Positions 1 through 13,529 of a DNA stretch of 64,000 nucleotides are shown here, in pieces. This stretch comes from Strix aluco (lineage: Eukaryota > Chordata > Aves > Strigiformes > Strigidae): assembly GCF_031877795.1 (NCBI RefSeq), contig NC_133935.1, forward strand, positions 71,318,303-71,382,302, read 5' to 3'. A model generated the notes under the pieces. That model did not search any database, was not told where the DNA came from, and saw only the letters and a list, made by a program, of their open reading frames with translations. The number at the start of each line of letters is the position of its first letter. The stretch's first letter is position 1. The position numbers and the translations under genes were made by a program.

Positions 1-3000
1 TGTTATAAGCAACTATAAATTGTGTACAGATGTGTGCTGGAATTCCAGTGTAGCCAGGCTAACAACACTGAATAACATCTCACATGCTTTGTAATTATAC
101 ATAATGAATGTGCTGTCATACAACAGAGTCCATGTTTGTGGCAGGATTTATCCACTGACTTTGGAAACAAGGAGCAAGAATTATGGTGTGAATTTTTAAA
201 CAAGATTTTTAATACAAGATATGCAAACCAGATAGAGGAGACTGATTTCTGGGGAACGCTTTATGTAAGAGGCTCTGCTTAAATGAGCACAGAAGTCAGG
301 ACTTGAAAAAGATTCGGTTAGAACACATTTTGAAAGTCTAGAGAGGAAAACATTTACATATAAGTAAAAAGAGAAAGTATGCAAACATTGTCCTAGTTGG
401 AAAAGCAAACTGCCAACAAACAGAAAATAGAGGGAAGCACAGTAAAGGACACAGAGGGACCAGGCAGAGAAAGGCTGAGCTAAAGACCAGGAAGAGCAGA
501 GCTGAGAGGAGATGAGCATCCTTAAAGTACCTTGTAAATACTCTCTGCTGTCCTCTTGTCCAAAACTGATGATTTTCAGTAAGTGAAGATTAGTACACTG
601 CTCTTTGTAAATTAGTGTTTGAAGAATAAATGCTGGGAATATTGACTATTTTTGTTGCCTGCTGTGTGGAGAGGGCAAACTCTCATTGCCCACATACCAG
701 CTGTGCCCTTTCCATGGGTCCAACAGAACAGCAGTATTGCTTTTCTTTTCTGACCAGTGGCAAACACCAAGCAGAAACATGCTGCCTAGAAGAAATAACA
801 CTTTTTTTTTTTTTTTTTCCCCTAATCTGTGTGAACAAAGCAGTAGAGGAAAAAGCAAGGAAAAGGCCTGAACATACTCTCAAAATGTGAGCCCAGGTTA
901 GCTAGCAGCTGGCAGAAGATTAGACTTCTGTGGCCTCTCCCACTCAGAGCCCTCAGGAGAGGGCTCTCACCATGTATTTTAAACTAATCTAAATCAAGGT
1001 TGCTCTGCTCCCACTATCCTGTCCATTTCCAGATTTTTATGCCCTTCTCCTCTGTGACTTTAGCACAGGCACACATTTGATTGCATAGTGAAATGGTTCA
1101 GGGAGCTGGAAAAACTGAAAACTTACCATGAAATAAAATAATTAGCTTTCAGCCAGGTGAGTTCCCTGAACGGAATCCACATGAAGTCAGAGAGATGCCA
1201 GGGCTAACACAAGAAAGGGTACGGAGGTGTGCAGTCTTGGTCCACAGGGAAAGTGCAGGTTTTAGTTACCTAGTCCTAGATTACCTTAAACTGCTGTGGA
1301 AGCACACCATGATGCCTCTCAGCAGGTATCACAAGCTGCTTTGCAACCCCATAGACACACGTTTGCCCCTTTTGGGCAATAGAGAGAGACACCTTTTTTT
1401 ATAAACTAAGATGTTTTGAGATTTCTCTTCCCCAGGTTGCCATCCTGATCGAAAGAGGACTTGCAGGTTTAATGAGAGTACTCTCCAATAGACAGTAGCA
1501 GCTAATCATTAGTGAACAGCATCAGCTCTGACAGAGCCACAGCTTTCAAGATTCATCCTGTGTTTGAAGGTGATTTGCTACATCAAAGCTGAGAAAATAT
1601 ATTAATAAGAGAAAGGAAAAAAATTCCATTACAGTTTGATTATATCTTACATTTTTGTTATTCAGCTTACCTTTCGGTATAGATTTTCTTTCTGCTTGTA
1701 TTACACATTCCAGTGCATTTCTCCATACACGTAGTATTTGCATCATTTGGCAGAGAACATGAAAACCTAAATGAGGATCAGACTTCCCAGACTGTGCTGA
1801 AAAGAGTTTGTTAACAGAAAACACATGCAGCTAAATCACATAATATTAAATCAGCAACACTCCTAACCCTGAAGCATGGCATCTTAATATTATTGACTGT
1901 TTAGTCTTGACTCTTTGGACTCTTCATATCTCATGAACCTGATAAGCTATATATCTGATGGTTATGTTTTCTTCTCTCTTAACATCCTTGGCTTAATCTG
2001 TGCAGGCCATTTTACTTGACCCACTTTGCCCAAACTTGTGATACTGCTTGGTACCCTCAGAGTCTACCTTACAATGTAGATATAGCTTAACACTGGCTGG
2101 TCTCCAGCCTTTCTCTGCTGCAAACAAAAAGCTGAATACTCCCATCCCTTATCTGGGAGGGACAGCTGCAACTGTACTTCCTAGCTCAATTTTAATTCTG
2201 TATATTTCTGTACATAAAAATTCAAAGTGAATCTTTGGAAAAAATATCTATGGAAAACATGTAAAAGCACAGAAGAACTAACACTAGGAAGGGCTGTGGC
2301 TCAAAAATCCCAGATAACATTAGCTTGTCTGCCTACAGACTGTATCAGTCAATGAGCAACACAGTTTTCTGCTATTTTATTGTCCCACTGCCTTTTTTTG
2401 CATTGGATGCTATACTATTTCTTTGGGGCTTTTCATAAGGCAGACTATATTTGACCACGTTATGTAGTGATGTTTCCTGATTTTTTTGAAGAACTGGTCT
2501 GAATTACATGACATTATACCATATAATGATGGTAAGAGGCAGCAACCTCTGCTACCACTTAAGCAGTTTCTAGGCCAGGATAAACTACAGCGGAGGAAGA
2601 GGACTCAGTGACAAGTTATGACTGGAGGAATTTTTGTAAGGGATGGTTTTTCATCTGGGTCTCTTAAACTTCACCTTAATAGAGTGTCATTGTGTTGGGC
2701 AATTGAGGAGTTCAGCAGCAATGTGCAGGAATTCACAAAGAGACTGTCATCAGCTTTCAGACCAGAGTCATTATGGCAGACCTGGTATCAAGTATGCAGT
2801 ATTCAGGGTAACTTGTTAAGGAAGTAAAATATGAAGGCAGTGTATCATACATACAGAATAATCCTGGCCTCAACAATAAAAACAACAACAAAAAATCATC
2901 TATTGTTACTGGTTCTAGCCATTTTAATATTTTTTAGAGAAAAACAACATAAGCAGATTTGCTCCATCCCAAAGGATATGTGTTGCTACACCAAAGCACG

Positions 3001-6000
3001 ACTAACTACATTGTTAGGACTTCAGCTGTAAGACTTAACATGCTCCACTGCGTTCCCAACTGGCATTCCCTACTTAACAGATAAGGAATTAGCTTGTTGA
3101 TTAAATTATTTCCATCAAATGCTCTCCTCTTTCAGCTATGCTGGTTGTCCTTTTGTTGTTTTATTGACCTTCATTTTCCAGGCTATTGCATTTCCAAACA
3201 GCAGTCTTCAGATGCATTATCCCATTAAGGAAACAATTAGTTTGCAGATTTTAACATATCTGGGGCCTTACTGGTATCTGGTTTCATTTCTTCATCTGTC
3301 AGTTTGTTTCAGGAGGTTTTGTGTACCTTTGTTGCCATTTTAATTGATTACTTTGGTTTATTAGGAGAAGCACTGCCATAGTTGCTAGGAGCAATGTCCA
3401 AGTACTAGACCACACTGTGCTGATATGCAATAATGCAGCTCCAGAGCTCACCAGACTTCAGAGGCTGAGAGAGAACTGCTAGGAAATCTTTGCTGTGGGA
3501 GGCAATTGTCTTGCCTAAGAGCAAGTGAGTTCAAACTCGAAAAAGTGACATAAGCACCATAGTTGAACATTTAGAGGTTGGTCGTGTTTCTGTAAGGACT
3601 TTGTCATGGTCTCCCCACTGTAGCAGGGAGACAAGTGTTGTCTTGTGCAAAATATGAGGCAGGAGCGTGACTTTGCTTTTCTCCTTCATGACACCATTGG
3701 CCAATATCCGTCTTTGTAACCAAGAAACCACAGAAACTTTAATTGGGATTCATCCTACACTATGCACGTGCTCTTTTTGTCTCCTTCCATTTCAATATTG
3801 AACCAAGTTGCAGAGACAATATCTGGCCCTGTGGTATTACTCAAGGTGAACAGCTGAAGGATTCAGATAGTCACTCTCTGAATGAGCTTGCAGAGGCTAA
3901 GTAGCTAGATTAGGAGAGTACAGGTGGCAAACTGATAAATCCCACGATCAGAGGCATTTACAACAAGCTATGAGACTCTGCTTTGTGCTGTTTGTTGCTT
4001 TAGGCTGGGATTTTTAAATCTCAGTCTTTGTTGTTTTCCCAGCTTTGTTTGCTCAAGACAAAGTGATTGTTGAATACCTCACACAGAGGCCCCTAATTCT
4101 GCCTGGGACATCCAGTAATATACAAGTTAAATGAGGCACAGTACTAGTATGCAGAATTATGTCATTCTGGTCTTACTGCTGCTGGTATTTCACTAATTTT
4201 ACCATATGGTAGATGTTTCCAATGTGCTATTTCCCTATACAGAGTTTCAGCCCATATGCCAAAGCATAGCATGATGTAGACTAAAGTCCACATTTTGTCA
4301 GATTTGCTCCCCTGCAGTTGCGTCCTGTAAGATCTGACCAGTCCTCAAACAGCAACAGAAACGACATACTGGGTTTTCCTGGTTCGGGAAACAGCATCAC
4401 AGCAGGTTAAGCAAATTTCTTTTGACTGACCCTGAGGGAAAGCAAGTAATTTCTGAAGACTGGCTTGTAATGTAACTATCCCTGTATGGCATAAGCTTTT
4501 GGACTGCAATTATTTTTACCATCATCTTATAGCAAGAGACTCGATTGCTAAAATTTTCTTTTGTATGCTCAGAAATAAAGGGTTACTGCTCAGGCGCTGA
4601 TTGCGAGGAGTGCGGCTTCTGCCTCTTTGCAATTGTAGGATAGATGCGCCCTCGCGTGTACCAGCTCCGAAGTGTTTTTACAGCCATAGCATTTGGAGAC
4701 CAGAGTCACCTCTCTAGAGATCTGCAGGTTTTGGGGTTTTTTTAACAAAATTTTGTCAAATAGCAACTCTGCCAAAACTTTCTTTCAATAATCCAGAATT
4801 TATCGATAAAATTTTTAATATGGAAGAAACAGAGAAGCTCAGACTTGCAAAACAGATAGCAATAAAAATAGTGGGGCTGGCTCCCCCCACCTGTTTTTTC
4901 TGCTTATGCAGTGAACCCAAGTTGGAAGAAACAAATAAGTGCATTCCTCAAGAGTTTTTGCTACTCCAAATGATGGTCTGATAAAATTTTGTACATCCAC
5001 CTTTCATCAGTAAAATTCCTAATAATCAGTAAAATTCCTATTCCATCCTAAAATTCCTATCAGTAAAATTCCTGTGAAATAGAGCAGGGTAAAGAAAGAA
5101 ATGTTTCAAGGAAACTGTCACTTTGCATAAACTTCTTTGAAGGACTGTAGCACCAGATGTACATTTGAATTTCAGGGAACTACTAGACTTTAGCTAGAAC
5201 CAGTGAGAAATCTTTTATTTTTTATATACTTTGATTTAAACACCATAATCCCTGCATCAATTCACCACAAAATATTGAATCAAAATAGTGGCCATCAGTA
5301 GCTGTGTCCAACAATGTAAATTACTGCATTTTTCAAGAGTCTGTGTTTCTTCCTGAAATATTAGAGCATATCAGTAAATTGTAAGGTGCCTGCATTACAG
5401 AGCTATAATACAAGAGTCTCTAAATTACCAAGGGAGTGTCTTTGTTGACAAGGAGAAGCTCTTGGAGATAATTCTAGTTCAAATGGCAGAAAAGCTATGC
5501 CAGCTATTTCTTTATATTTTCCCTTAGAAATAGAGTGGAGTGGGAGGGGGAGGTATTCCTATTGTCCATTTTCATGTAGCTGACTAGTCCATCTCAGCTC
5601 TTAGCGTGTCTCTTCCCCAGAGTGACTGGAGCAGGACATAGGTTAGAGGCTGTCAACTGTCTCCGTATCTTTGTCTCTTCATGGTCCCTGGAAGCAACCT
5701 AAAGAGATCAGCTAAGTAATGTAGGCAGCAAACTAGCTGCTTAAAATTGGGTATTGTGAATAATACCTTTTTGGGTGACAACATAGCTGCCTCAAAATAT
5801 GTCTTACCTTCCTTCTTTCTTTGTACTGGTATTCAAGGCAGTACAAATGATGCTGGTATCTTTATTTGGATTACAGATGTATTGGACTGCTTTCCTTTCA
5901 ACGGATTATCCAGTCAGATTAATTTTTGTCTTCTTTTCCTCTTTTCTTCTTCTTAAAAGAAAAAAAAAAAAAGTAGTATTTTTGTCTGTGGATGTTTTTC

Positions 6001-8993
6001 AGGCTATTGCTCTTCATCTCCAATTGTAGGTTGGGAAATTCCAGATATATTTTGTTTCCATTGATCTATTTTGCCTAGTCACCATAACTTTCAATCTCCT
6101 TCCTCTGCTGCATTTATTCCATAAGTTGTCTTAACTGGCAGCTTCTTTAATAGTCCTTGTTCACGTATGAGATTTTCATAGCTTTGAGCTACTTCATTTC
6201 TCTAGAGAGGAAATTAATTTGCAATTTAAACATAAGCAAGACTTAGTCTCCATTCAGACACTGGCAGATATTATGCTGTGGGCTGCCTCACATCTATCAG
6301 TATTTTTTTTTTACCCCAATTTGTTTCTTTCCTTTAATAGAAAAGAATCTTAGTACTGGAACCTGATTTCAGATCTTGAAATTACACTTCCTTTCACTCA
6401 GGCCAACCAAGAAAGAAACCTACCAATTACTTTTGAAGTTAAAATCACTTGCTTTTCAATAAGCCAGAAGCTGATGCTGTACCACTTCCTCTTTCTGCAA
6501 CTCCTGTTAGAATGCCTTAAAAGCCAGAAGGAAAAAAAAGCCTATAAAGAAGACTCTGTAAAAGTGGAGATTGAAGTTACTAAATGCCCAAATATATTTA
6601 CTGTATACAATATAAAGTTACCACATAATATGACAGACTAGGAAGATGCTTTTACAGTTCTAACACTTAAGGTTCAAAATTGGATTTGACAAAAAAAATC
6701 CAAAAGCACGCACAAATGTTTCCCAGGTTTGTTTTTTTAACCGAGTTTAAAACATAGCTGGTAGTATTTATTAGTCACCAAGAGATTGTCCAAGATACAT
6801 ATTCTCATACATGCTGGGCCTTAGAATCCCAAAACTATGCTGTTTGAAACCAAACTTCTGTTTATTGTAGCTACATTAATCCATTCTGTATAGATACCAG
6901 CCAGATACCTAGGACAAGTTCTACAGTACATTACCAGTTATGGCACCTGTTCCCTCTAAACATCATTTTCCTCCAACCATTTCTGGTATCTCCTAAGTTA
7001 GATGAAAGTTGGGGCTGTCCTGCCTGGCAGAAGGAAGTCTAATGGATCTACATGAAGAGGTCAGAGCATTCTAATAAATTGAAAGCAATAATTCAGAATG
7101 GAAAGATTTCACAATATTCCTGCTCAATAAAACTTGATGTACTTTCCCCTAGATCTACTTGATAATTTGAAATTGAGGGTACCACTGCTGTCTTACAGAA
7201 ACTTCCTACATCAATACTTTACAGGAAAGTTGTGTAAAATACAATCAATATATGCAAGTAGCAAGACAAAAGATTACTGTATTTAATTTAGTTGAAGAAC
7301 AATGATTTAAAGTGGGCTAGTTGGGCTCTGATACAGAGATGGGTCTAACTAACTAAAGAGAAGAAGACATGGAGACTTGGCATTTCTGAAGCCTTCTGTT
7401 CCAAAGTTTGACTTTTCTCCTGACATGGAAAAACAACACAACCCCATTCGTGAAGATGAATGCAAGGTTTAAAAAAGCTTTGAGAACTAGTCTAACCTCT
7501 GATATGCAAACACTGTATGTCACCTCCTATTATGTGCAAGTACTTTTCAGATAGCTGTTGGACTCATGATAAACTTAATCAATAGCCTCCAATTTTTCAA
7601 TTGTTAATACTGTCACATGATATTGGTATTCTTCAACAAACGGTTTAGTTTCACAACAATGAAGTTATTATGTTTATCCCATGGATTTATATTATGTTAC
7701 TTGGAGGGTTACTAATTTTGGGGGTGGTTTTGTTGTGGTTTTTTTTAAAGAACACATTCAGTCAGGACACAATCAGGCCATTTTATTGCTGACATACTGT
7801 TTCTGTCTTCCAGAGAAATATGCAGGTATATGAAGTGAACACAGTTTCACACTATTTGTGGTTTGGGAATCTGGTCAGCTATGCAGGATCTCCTCTAGAT
7901 ATTTCTCAAGTCTTCATTCCCTGCCAGATATCACCGTCCCAGCCAACACTTCCCTGTAGCGTTCAGCAGTCTCGTCCAGGACACCAATAAACGCACATTC
8001 TGTGAGGTAGGATCTTTATCTTCCTCACTGTCTGGAAAACAGATTACATAGTTTGGACACTATTTAAATAGAAAGAGTAAACCCTACCATTACTATTACT
8101 TTTGGTTAGACAGAATGGGAAATTGTGTCCTATACATTTTACTTAGCAGCCTATAATATTTATTTACATAACAAGTGGTAGGAAGAAGATTCCAGTGCAA
8201 AGATCCCATTTTAAAATGAAGCAATTTATCAACATTTCTTTTTCCATTCATTTCAATTTGCATGCAAGGATACTAGGTTTTATCTCTGGCTGTGCTACAG
8301 GGGTATAGTTTATTCACAGCATGAAAGATAGCAAATATAAACAGCAAGCTAATGGGCTGAACCACTATCTAACTGTGGCTAAAGCTTACCTAAGTAAGGT
8401 TGATGTTACAGTACAGTAACTGCAACAAACAAGTCAATGTGTCCTTCAGATTATAGCTTATTTGGGTCACGTGAACATAAAGTTTGAATGTCAAGTGTGC
8501 ATTTTAAAAATGCGTCTGAGAGAATTTGTGATTTTTCCTAATGGATGTACAGAAATGCTGTTTCAAATTAAAATTGCTAGCAGACACTTTAAAATATAAA
8601 AACAACAGTGCTGACATCTAGTTTCAGGCTTGTCCTCCACACTCCTTTAGTGCCAGTGGAGAGAGAGAGAAACTTCTTGGGTGCCACTCACTTGGCACGG
8701 TTAAGAGGTCTACTCAGAGGCAGGGGCGATCGCACCTGGAAGAAATTGTTTCACTCCATTGACTACAAAAGGAGTGTGTGCCAAGCTCAGATATAGATGT
8801 CTACATTTCTGACATACTCTAAAACTGAGGAGATAATAACTTGCATAAATATAACAAAGTAACTACTTAACCAACACTAACTTTTATGTTGTTCCCAGAC
8901 ATCCCCATGTCAGGACAATTACTTTGTGCTTACTACTTTTCTTGGGGAGTGCTTGTTAGATTTGGGTATACTTTGCTGGCTACAATTGCTTTT
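1..8993. other. Intergenic DNA downstream of TBC1D22A
   Basis: No gene or recognisable transposon was found here. The open frames are short, overlap on both strands and have no family resemblance. Small features are a triplicated 15-mer near 5,006-5,073, a candidate terminal exon on the minus strand at about 7,782-8,031, and a GC-richer block at about 8,608-8,796 containing the palindrome GCGATCGC (8,726-8,733). The rest is AT-rich unique sequence. Confidence 0.6.
5006..5073. repeat. Triplicated 15-mer
   Basis: ATCAGTAAAATTCCT occurs exactly at 5,006-5,020, 5,025-5,039 and 5,059-5,073, and a shorter TAAAATTCCT copy lies at 5,049-5,058. The spacing is irregular, so it is a local duplication cluster rather than a regular array. 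Confidence 0.9.
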
Positions 8994-10160
8994 AGAATCA
9001 TAGAATGGTTTGGGTTGGAAGGGACCTTAAAGATCATCTAGTTCCAACCCCCCTGCCATGGGCAGGGACACCTTCCACTAGAGCAGGTTGCTCAAAGCCC
9101 TGTCCAACCTGGCCTTGAACACTTCCAGGGAGGGGACAGCCACTACTTCTCTGGGCAACCTGTTCCACTGCCTCACCACCCTGACCATGAAGAACTTCTT
9201 CCTTATATCTAAACTAAATCCGCCCTCTTTTGGCTTAAAACCATTACCCCTCATGCTATCACTACACTCCCTGATAAAGAGTCCCTCCCCATCTTTCCTG
9301 TAGCCCCCTTTAAATACTGGAAGGCCACTCTGAGGTCTCCCCAGAGCCTTCTCTTCTCTAGGCTGAACAACCCCAACTCTCTCAGCCTGTCCTCATAGGG
9401 GAGGTGCTCCAGTTGCTCATCATGGTCCTCCCCTGGACGTGCTCAAGCAGGTCCATGTCCTTCTTATGTTGGGGGCCCCAGAGCTGGACACAGTACTCCA
9501 GGTGGGGTCTCACGAAAGCAGAGTAGAGGGTGAGAATCCATCCCCTCCCTTGACCCGCTGGCCACACTTCACTTGATGCAGCCCAGGATATAGTTGGCTT
9601 TCTGGGCTGTGAGTGCACATTGCCGGCATAGTCAGTTTTCCATCCACTAATACCCCCAAGTCCTTCTCCTCAGGGCTGCTCTCAATCCACTCATTGCCCA
9701 GCCTGTATTTGTGTTTGGGATTGCCCCAACCCATGTGCAGGACCTTGCACTTGGTCTTGTTGAACTTCATGAGGTTTGCACAGGCCCACCTCTCCAGCCT
9801 GTCCAGGTCCCTCTGGGTGGCACATCCCTTCCCTCCAGTGTGTCGACTGCACCACACAGCTTGGTGTCATCAGAAAACTTGCTGAGGGTGCACTCAATCC
9901 CACTGTCCATGTTGTTGACAAAGGTGTTAAACAGCGCTGGTCCTAGTACCGACCCCTGAGGAATGTCACTCGTCACTGGTCTCCACTTGAATATCGAGCC
10001 ATTGACCATGACTCTTTGAGTGTGACCATCCAGCCAATTCCTTATCCACTGAGTGGTCCATCCATCAAATCCATGTCTCTCCAATTTAGAGACAAGGACG
10101 TTGTGTGGGTCAGTGTCTAATGCTTTGCACAAATCCAGGTAGATGACTTGACTTGATCTG
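8994..10160 (-). mobile_element. CR1 LINE, 5'-truncated, with decayed ORF2
   Basis: The minus-strand copy ends at about 8,994 with the CR1 terminal repeat motif (AGAATCATAGAATGG on the plus strand), followed upstream by the well-known CR1 3' region with its CCATGGGCAGGGACACC block. Further in, three successive minus-strand frames carry pieces of the CR1 ORF2 reverse transcriptase. The copy stops inside the reverse transcriptase, near the YLDLCKALDT motif, as is usual for 5'-truncated CR1 insertions. It lies downstream of TBC1D22A in the same orientation as the gene. The 5' border is approximate. Confidence 0.93.
9395..10160 (-). pseudogene. CR1 ORF2 reverse-transcriptase remnant
   Basis: The element is read on the minus strand. 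A first frame (about 9,790-10,160) shows YLDLCKALDT, then PQGSVLGPALF, then FSDDTKL, the last being the metal-binding Asp-Asp motif of the reverse transcriptase palm (usually FADDTKL in CR1). A second frame (about 9,610-9,830) continues with LDRLERWACANLMKFN and [12 protein letters not shown] third (about 9,395-9,540) has [19 protein letters not shown]. The parts are in order but in different frames, so at least two frameshifts have broken the gene. The endonuclease domain and the start of the reverse transcriptase are missing. It cannot be active. Confidence 0.88.
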
Positions 10161-10470
10161 ACAGGATAGTCAATATTATTTTCAGAGCATTTCCATAATG
10201 AATACAAGTTTCCACAAACAAACAGATGTCCTTGGATAGGAAAAGATGGACTTTTTCCTTCTTATGCTTTTGTGGATAACAGAAATAATATTAGCCAGCA
10301 TTATCTGAGTTATCACAACTTTTACATCACAGAGGATGACTGTGCACATTCAACAACAGGCTGATCCTTACCATCGAAACGTTCACATAAAGTTTCTTGA
10401 GTAGCCTCTGTACTAAGAATGTAATGGCTGATCACCTGAACGTGAAGATGTCTGCTGCCCTGTATTGTGA

Positions 10471-10696
10471 TCACAGAATCACAGAATCGTTTAGGTTGGA
10501 AAAGACCTTGAAGATCATCCAGTCCAACCATCAACCTAACACTGACAGTTCCCATCTACACCATATCCCTCAGCGCTGTGTCGACCCTACTCTTAAACAC
10601 CTCCAGGGATGGGGACTCCACCACCTCCCTGGGCAGCCCATTCCAATGCCCAACAACCCGTTCTGTAAAGAAATGCTTCCTAATATCCAGTCTAAT
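10471..10696 (-). mobile_element. CR1 LINE 3'-end fragment
   Basis: The plus strand begins TCACAGAATCACAGAATCG, the inverse of the CR1 terminal octamer repeats, followed by the GGTTGGAAAAGACCTT and ATCATCCAGTCCAACC blocks and the CACCACCTCCCTGGGCAGCC segment of the CR1 3' region. The copy is therefore on the minus strand and truncated to about 225 bp. It belongs to a different, less decayed subfamily than the CR1 beginning at 8,994, and lies about 310 bp from it. Confidence 0.93.
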
Positions 10697-13529
10697 TATC
10701 TAGTCTAATATCTAGTGATGACAGCAATGGAGAGAAATGTATTCCTTTTTCAAACTTACATAAAATTTTCCACTGATACAATGATGGTAAAATATCTGGG
10801 AATAAATATAACAACAAAAACTTTTCTTTACTGATATGCCAACTTTATTCATTCGTGTATGCAAAAGCTGAATTATTTATCTGTATATGATAACATATTC
10901 TATATGGTTGCAGCAAATACTTGTTAATCTCTTAGGATAAATTTTTACTTGATCAGGAAGGTATAGGACTAGATTTTTTTCTCCCCGTATATAGTCTATT
11001 TTTAACTACAGTCTAAAAGTGCTTCTACAAGCACTGCTTTGAGCTGGAGTTACTGACTTATTTTTAGACCAAAAGTGAAGAAAAATTGCCAAGTCTATTG
11101 ACTTGCCTTAGTTGTTAAAATGACATTTTATGAGTGAGATAGGCATCTAACTATTGATAAGCCTGGGCATCTTGTTACCTCCTCTGAGCTGTCATGACAG
11201 CTACATATTTTGTATTTCTGCTGCTGCTAAAAGAGTGAAGAGACTTGATCAAATGGGCTGGTAGCAGGAACTGTTCACTGGAAATTGCAATTCTTTCTGG
11301 AGGAAGATGGAAATACATGAAAATAAATAACCTGAATTTCAAAAAGCCCTATGTCAGAGTCTGCATGCTGAGTTTGAATATGAAGTTGTCCAAATACCCC
11401 AAAATGTGCATTTCCTTATCCCTTCTGGAAATGAGAAATCTATGGGAATAACACTCTTTTGTTCTCCCTGTTTTTGTTTTTTTCTTCTATTGCTCTGAAA
11501 TCCAGAATGGATGTCTTCCCATGAGGAGGATCTCTGAGTAGGCACAGATAAGAGATGGTTGGATAAGAAATTTCTGGAATAAAGTGGATTTGGCCCCCAA
11601 ATCCACATCTCACAGAAATGAAATCTTAGTTGTGAAGTACATATAACAGGAAAATCAAAGCAAATATGTACATTAAATCTTGATTACTCTGATAACGAAG
11701 GCAGACAAGTTGCAGTAGACTTCTGCTAGAAATTTTGGCCCTTTCTGACTTATGTTTCTAGATAGTTCTGTATTAGGAACAAAATTAATACCTGTACTGT
11801 AGTTCAGACTTCTAAGCTTGTGCCTGGAGCATAAGTTTCTGAGGGTGTCCACATACTGGTGGCAAATTCAGTCTTTAATTTTCTGTCTTGAGGAAGCTTG
11901 ATCACAAGCAGAAGTGTGGAAGTCCAGTTCAAACAACTATGTTTACTGACTGTGCACATTAATTCTCATTTGGAAGCTTGTAGGAAATTCTTTTGTGCAA
12001 AAAAATCCTAAGTTTCAGAGCACCTGTCTCTGAAAGGCTTTCTGTAGTATCGCATCTCTCTCAGCCTCTCATTTCTGGCACAGGTCTTGACTCAAATGTG
12101 GGGTACATACAGAAGACAGAAGACTTCGAAGTGTTAAAAGGTTCTTTGATATGGTGCCATAGCAATTTAATTATTTACTACAGTGCTGCCTCAGCTACAC
12201 TAAGCTTAAGGAATTAGATGCGATGCAAGATTTTAGCTTTAACTTATAAAAATGCAAATGATCTGGAATTAAATTGCCAAGGAACTTCACTCTCCATCAT
12301 ACAGTGATTAGAAGCACTTGAGCTGGAGTTCTTTCCCATGGCACAGCATCCTGCCTGAGTGATTGCTGGACTGGAAGCTCTTCCACCTCACCTCCTTTTC
12401 CCATCTCCAAGGAATTTAAAGTACTACAAAGCACTTACCTTCCTCCCCACTCTGTTTTCAAGGAGGAAGTGACCTGGAGTGTGGATCAGATTTCTAGAAA
12501 GTTCTTTCTATTGCACTTCACATTTACATCTGTGGGCTATCTGCCCAGGACATAAGATAGATATCCAGGGCTGCTTTCGCACAAGAAAATCAACCAACAA
12601 ATAGCTTTCAGCTATGTCTCCCAGCACATTCCTCGTGAGACCTTGGGGCCTTTACTCCACCTTCTTGATTTCTTCTGCTTTTGAAAGAGTAATTTGAAAA
12701 ATCTCCCCTTGCCTATTTTCTGCAGGATCTTCAGAAGATTACAGCAGATGAAGAAACATAAATTTTGTTCAAGGTAAGAAACCAGCATGATTACAATTCA
12801 TTGTCACTCAAGCACATAACAGAAAGATTGCCCATTGCATCCCTAGGTCTCTTTTTCCCTGAACGCTGTGTGGAGTTTTAAACAAGGAAATTATTAACCT
12901 TGCCTTCCATAATAACCAGACCTGTATATTTTCTCACCAGACTCATCTGGATTATTGGAAGTCTCCCACTAGCTTCCTTGACATAAGGGCCTTGAGCCTC
13001 CTATATGTACAGGATGTCTCTCCTTGCTTGTTAATCTACTTAAATCATCTTTAAGTTTCCAGATCTTATTGACTGTTATTACTGACCTCACTACCTTTTA
13101 CTGTCTCCCCCCCGAAGCTTCCCCTCCTTCCTCACCTCCAAAGAGGTACAGAATTCTGTACCTTCTTTGTTTGCTTTGCCCTGATTTGCTACACCTGCCC
13201 TTCAGTTTAATTCTGCTGTGGTGTCAAATTTATCTTCATCTGTTTTTGCAGAAAATGCTCAGTACCTTTTATGTATATGGTATATGCAGTCATACCTTTG
13301 GAAGTTGTCTGTCTTACTAACTTACAAAATCTACAAGATACAAGGGCAGAGAGTTGCAGAAGTGTAACTGAGAACAGAGGTTCTGCTTCTGCGTTAACTC
13401 TTGTGATACAGGGTTTTGAGACTGTAAAACATAAAGACACCAAAAATATGCTTTGATGTAGTATGCAATGGACTTGATGAAAACAATAAAAAAAGCTTTC
13501 CACTCTATATAGCACTTCATAAATATGCA
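10697..13529. other. Unique intergenic DNA
   Basis: No coding frame, RNA gene or transposon could be supported here. The open frames near 13.0-13.5 kb overlap on both strands and have no family resemblance. A pyrimidine-rich patch occurs near 13,100-13,140. Confidence 0.5.
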
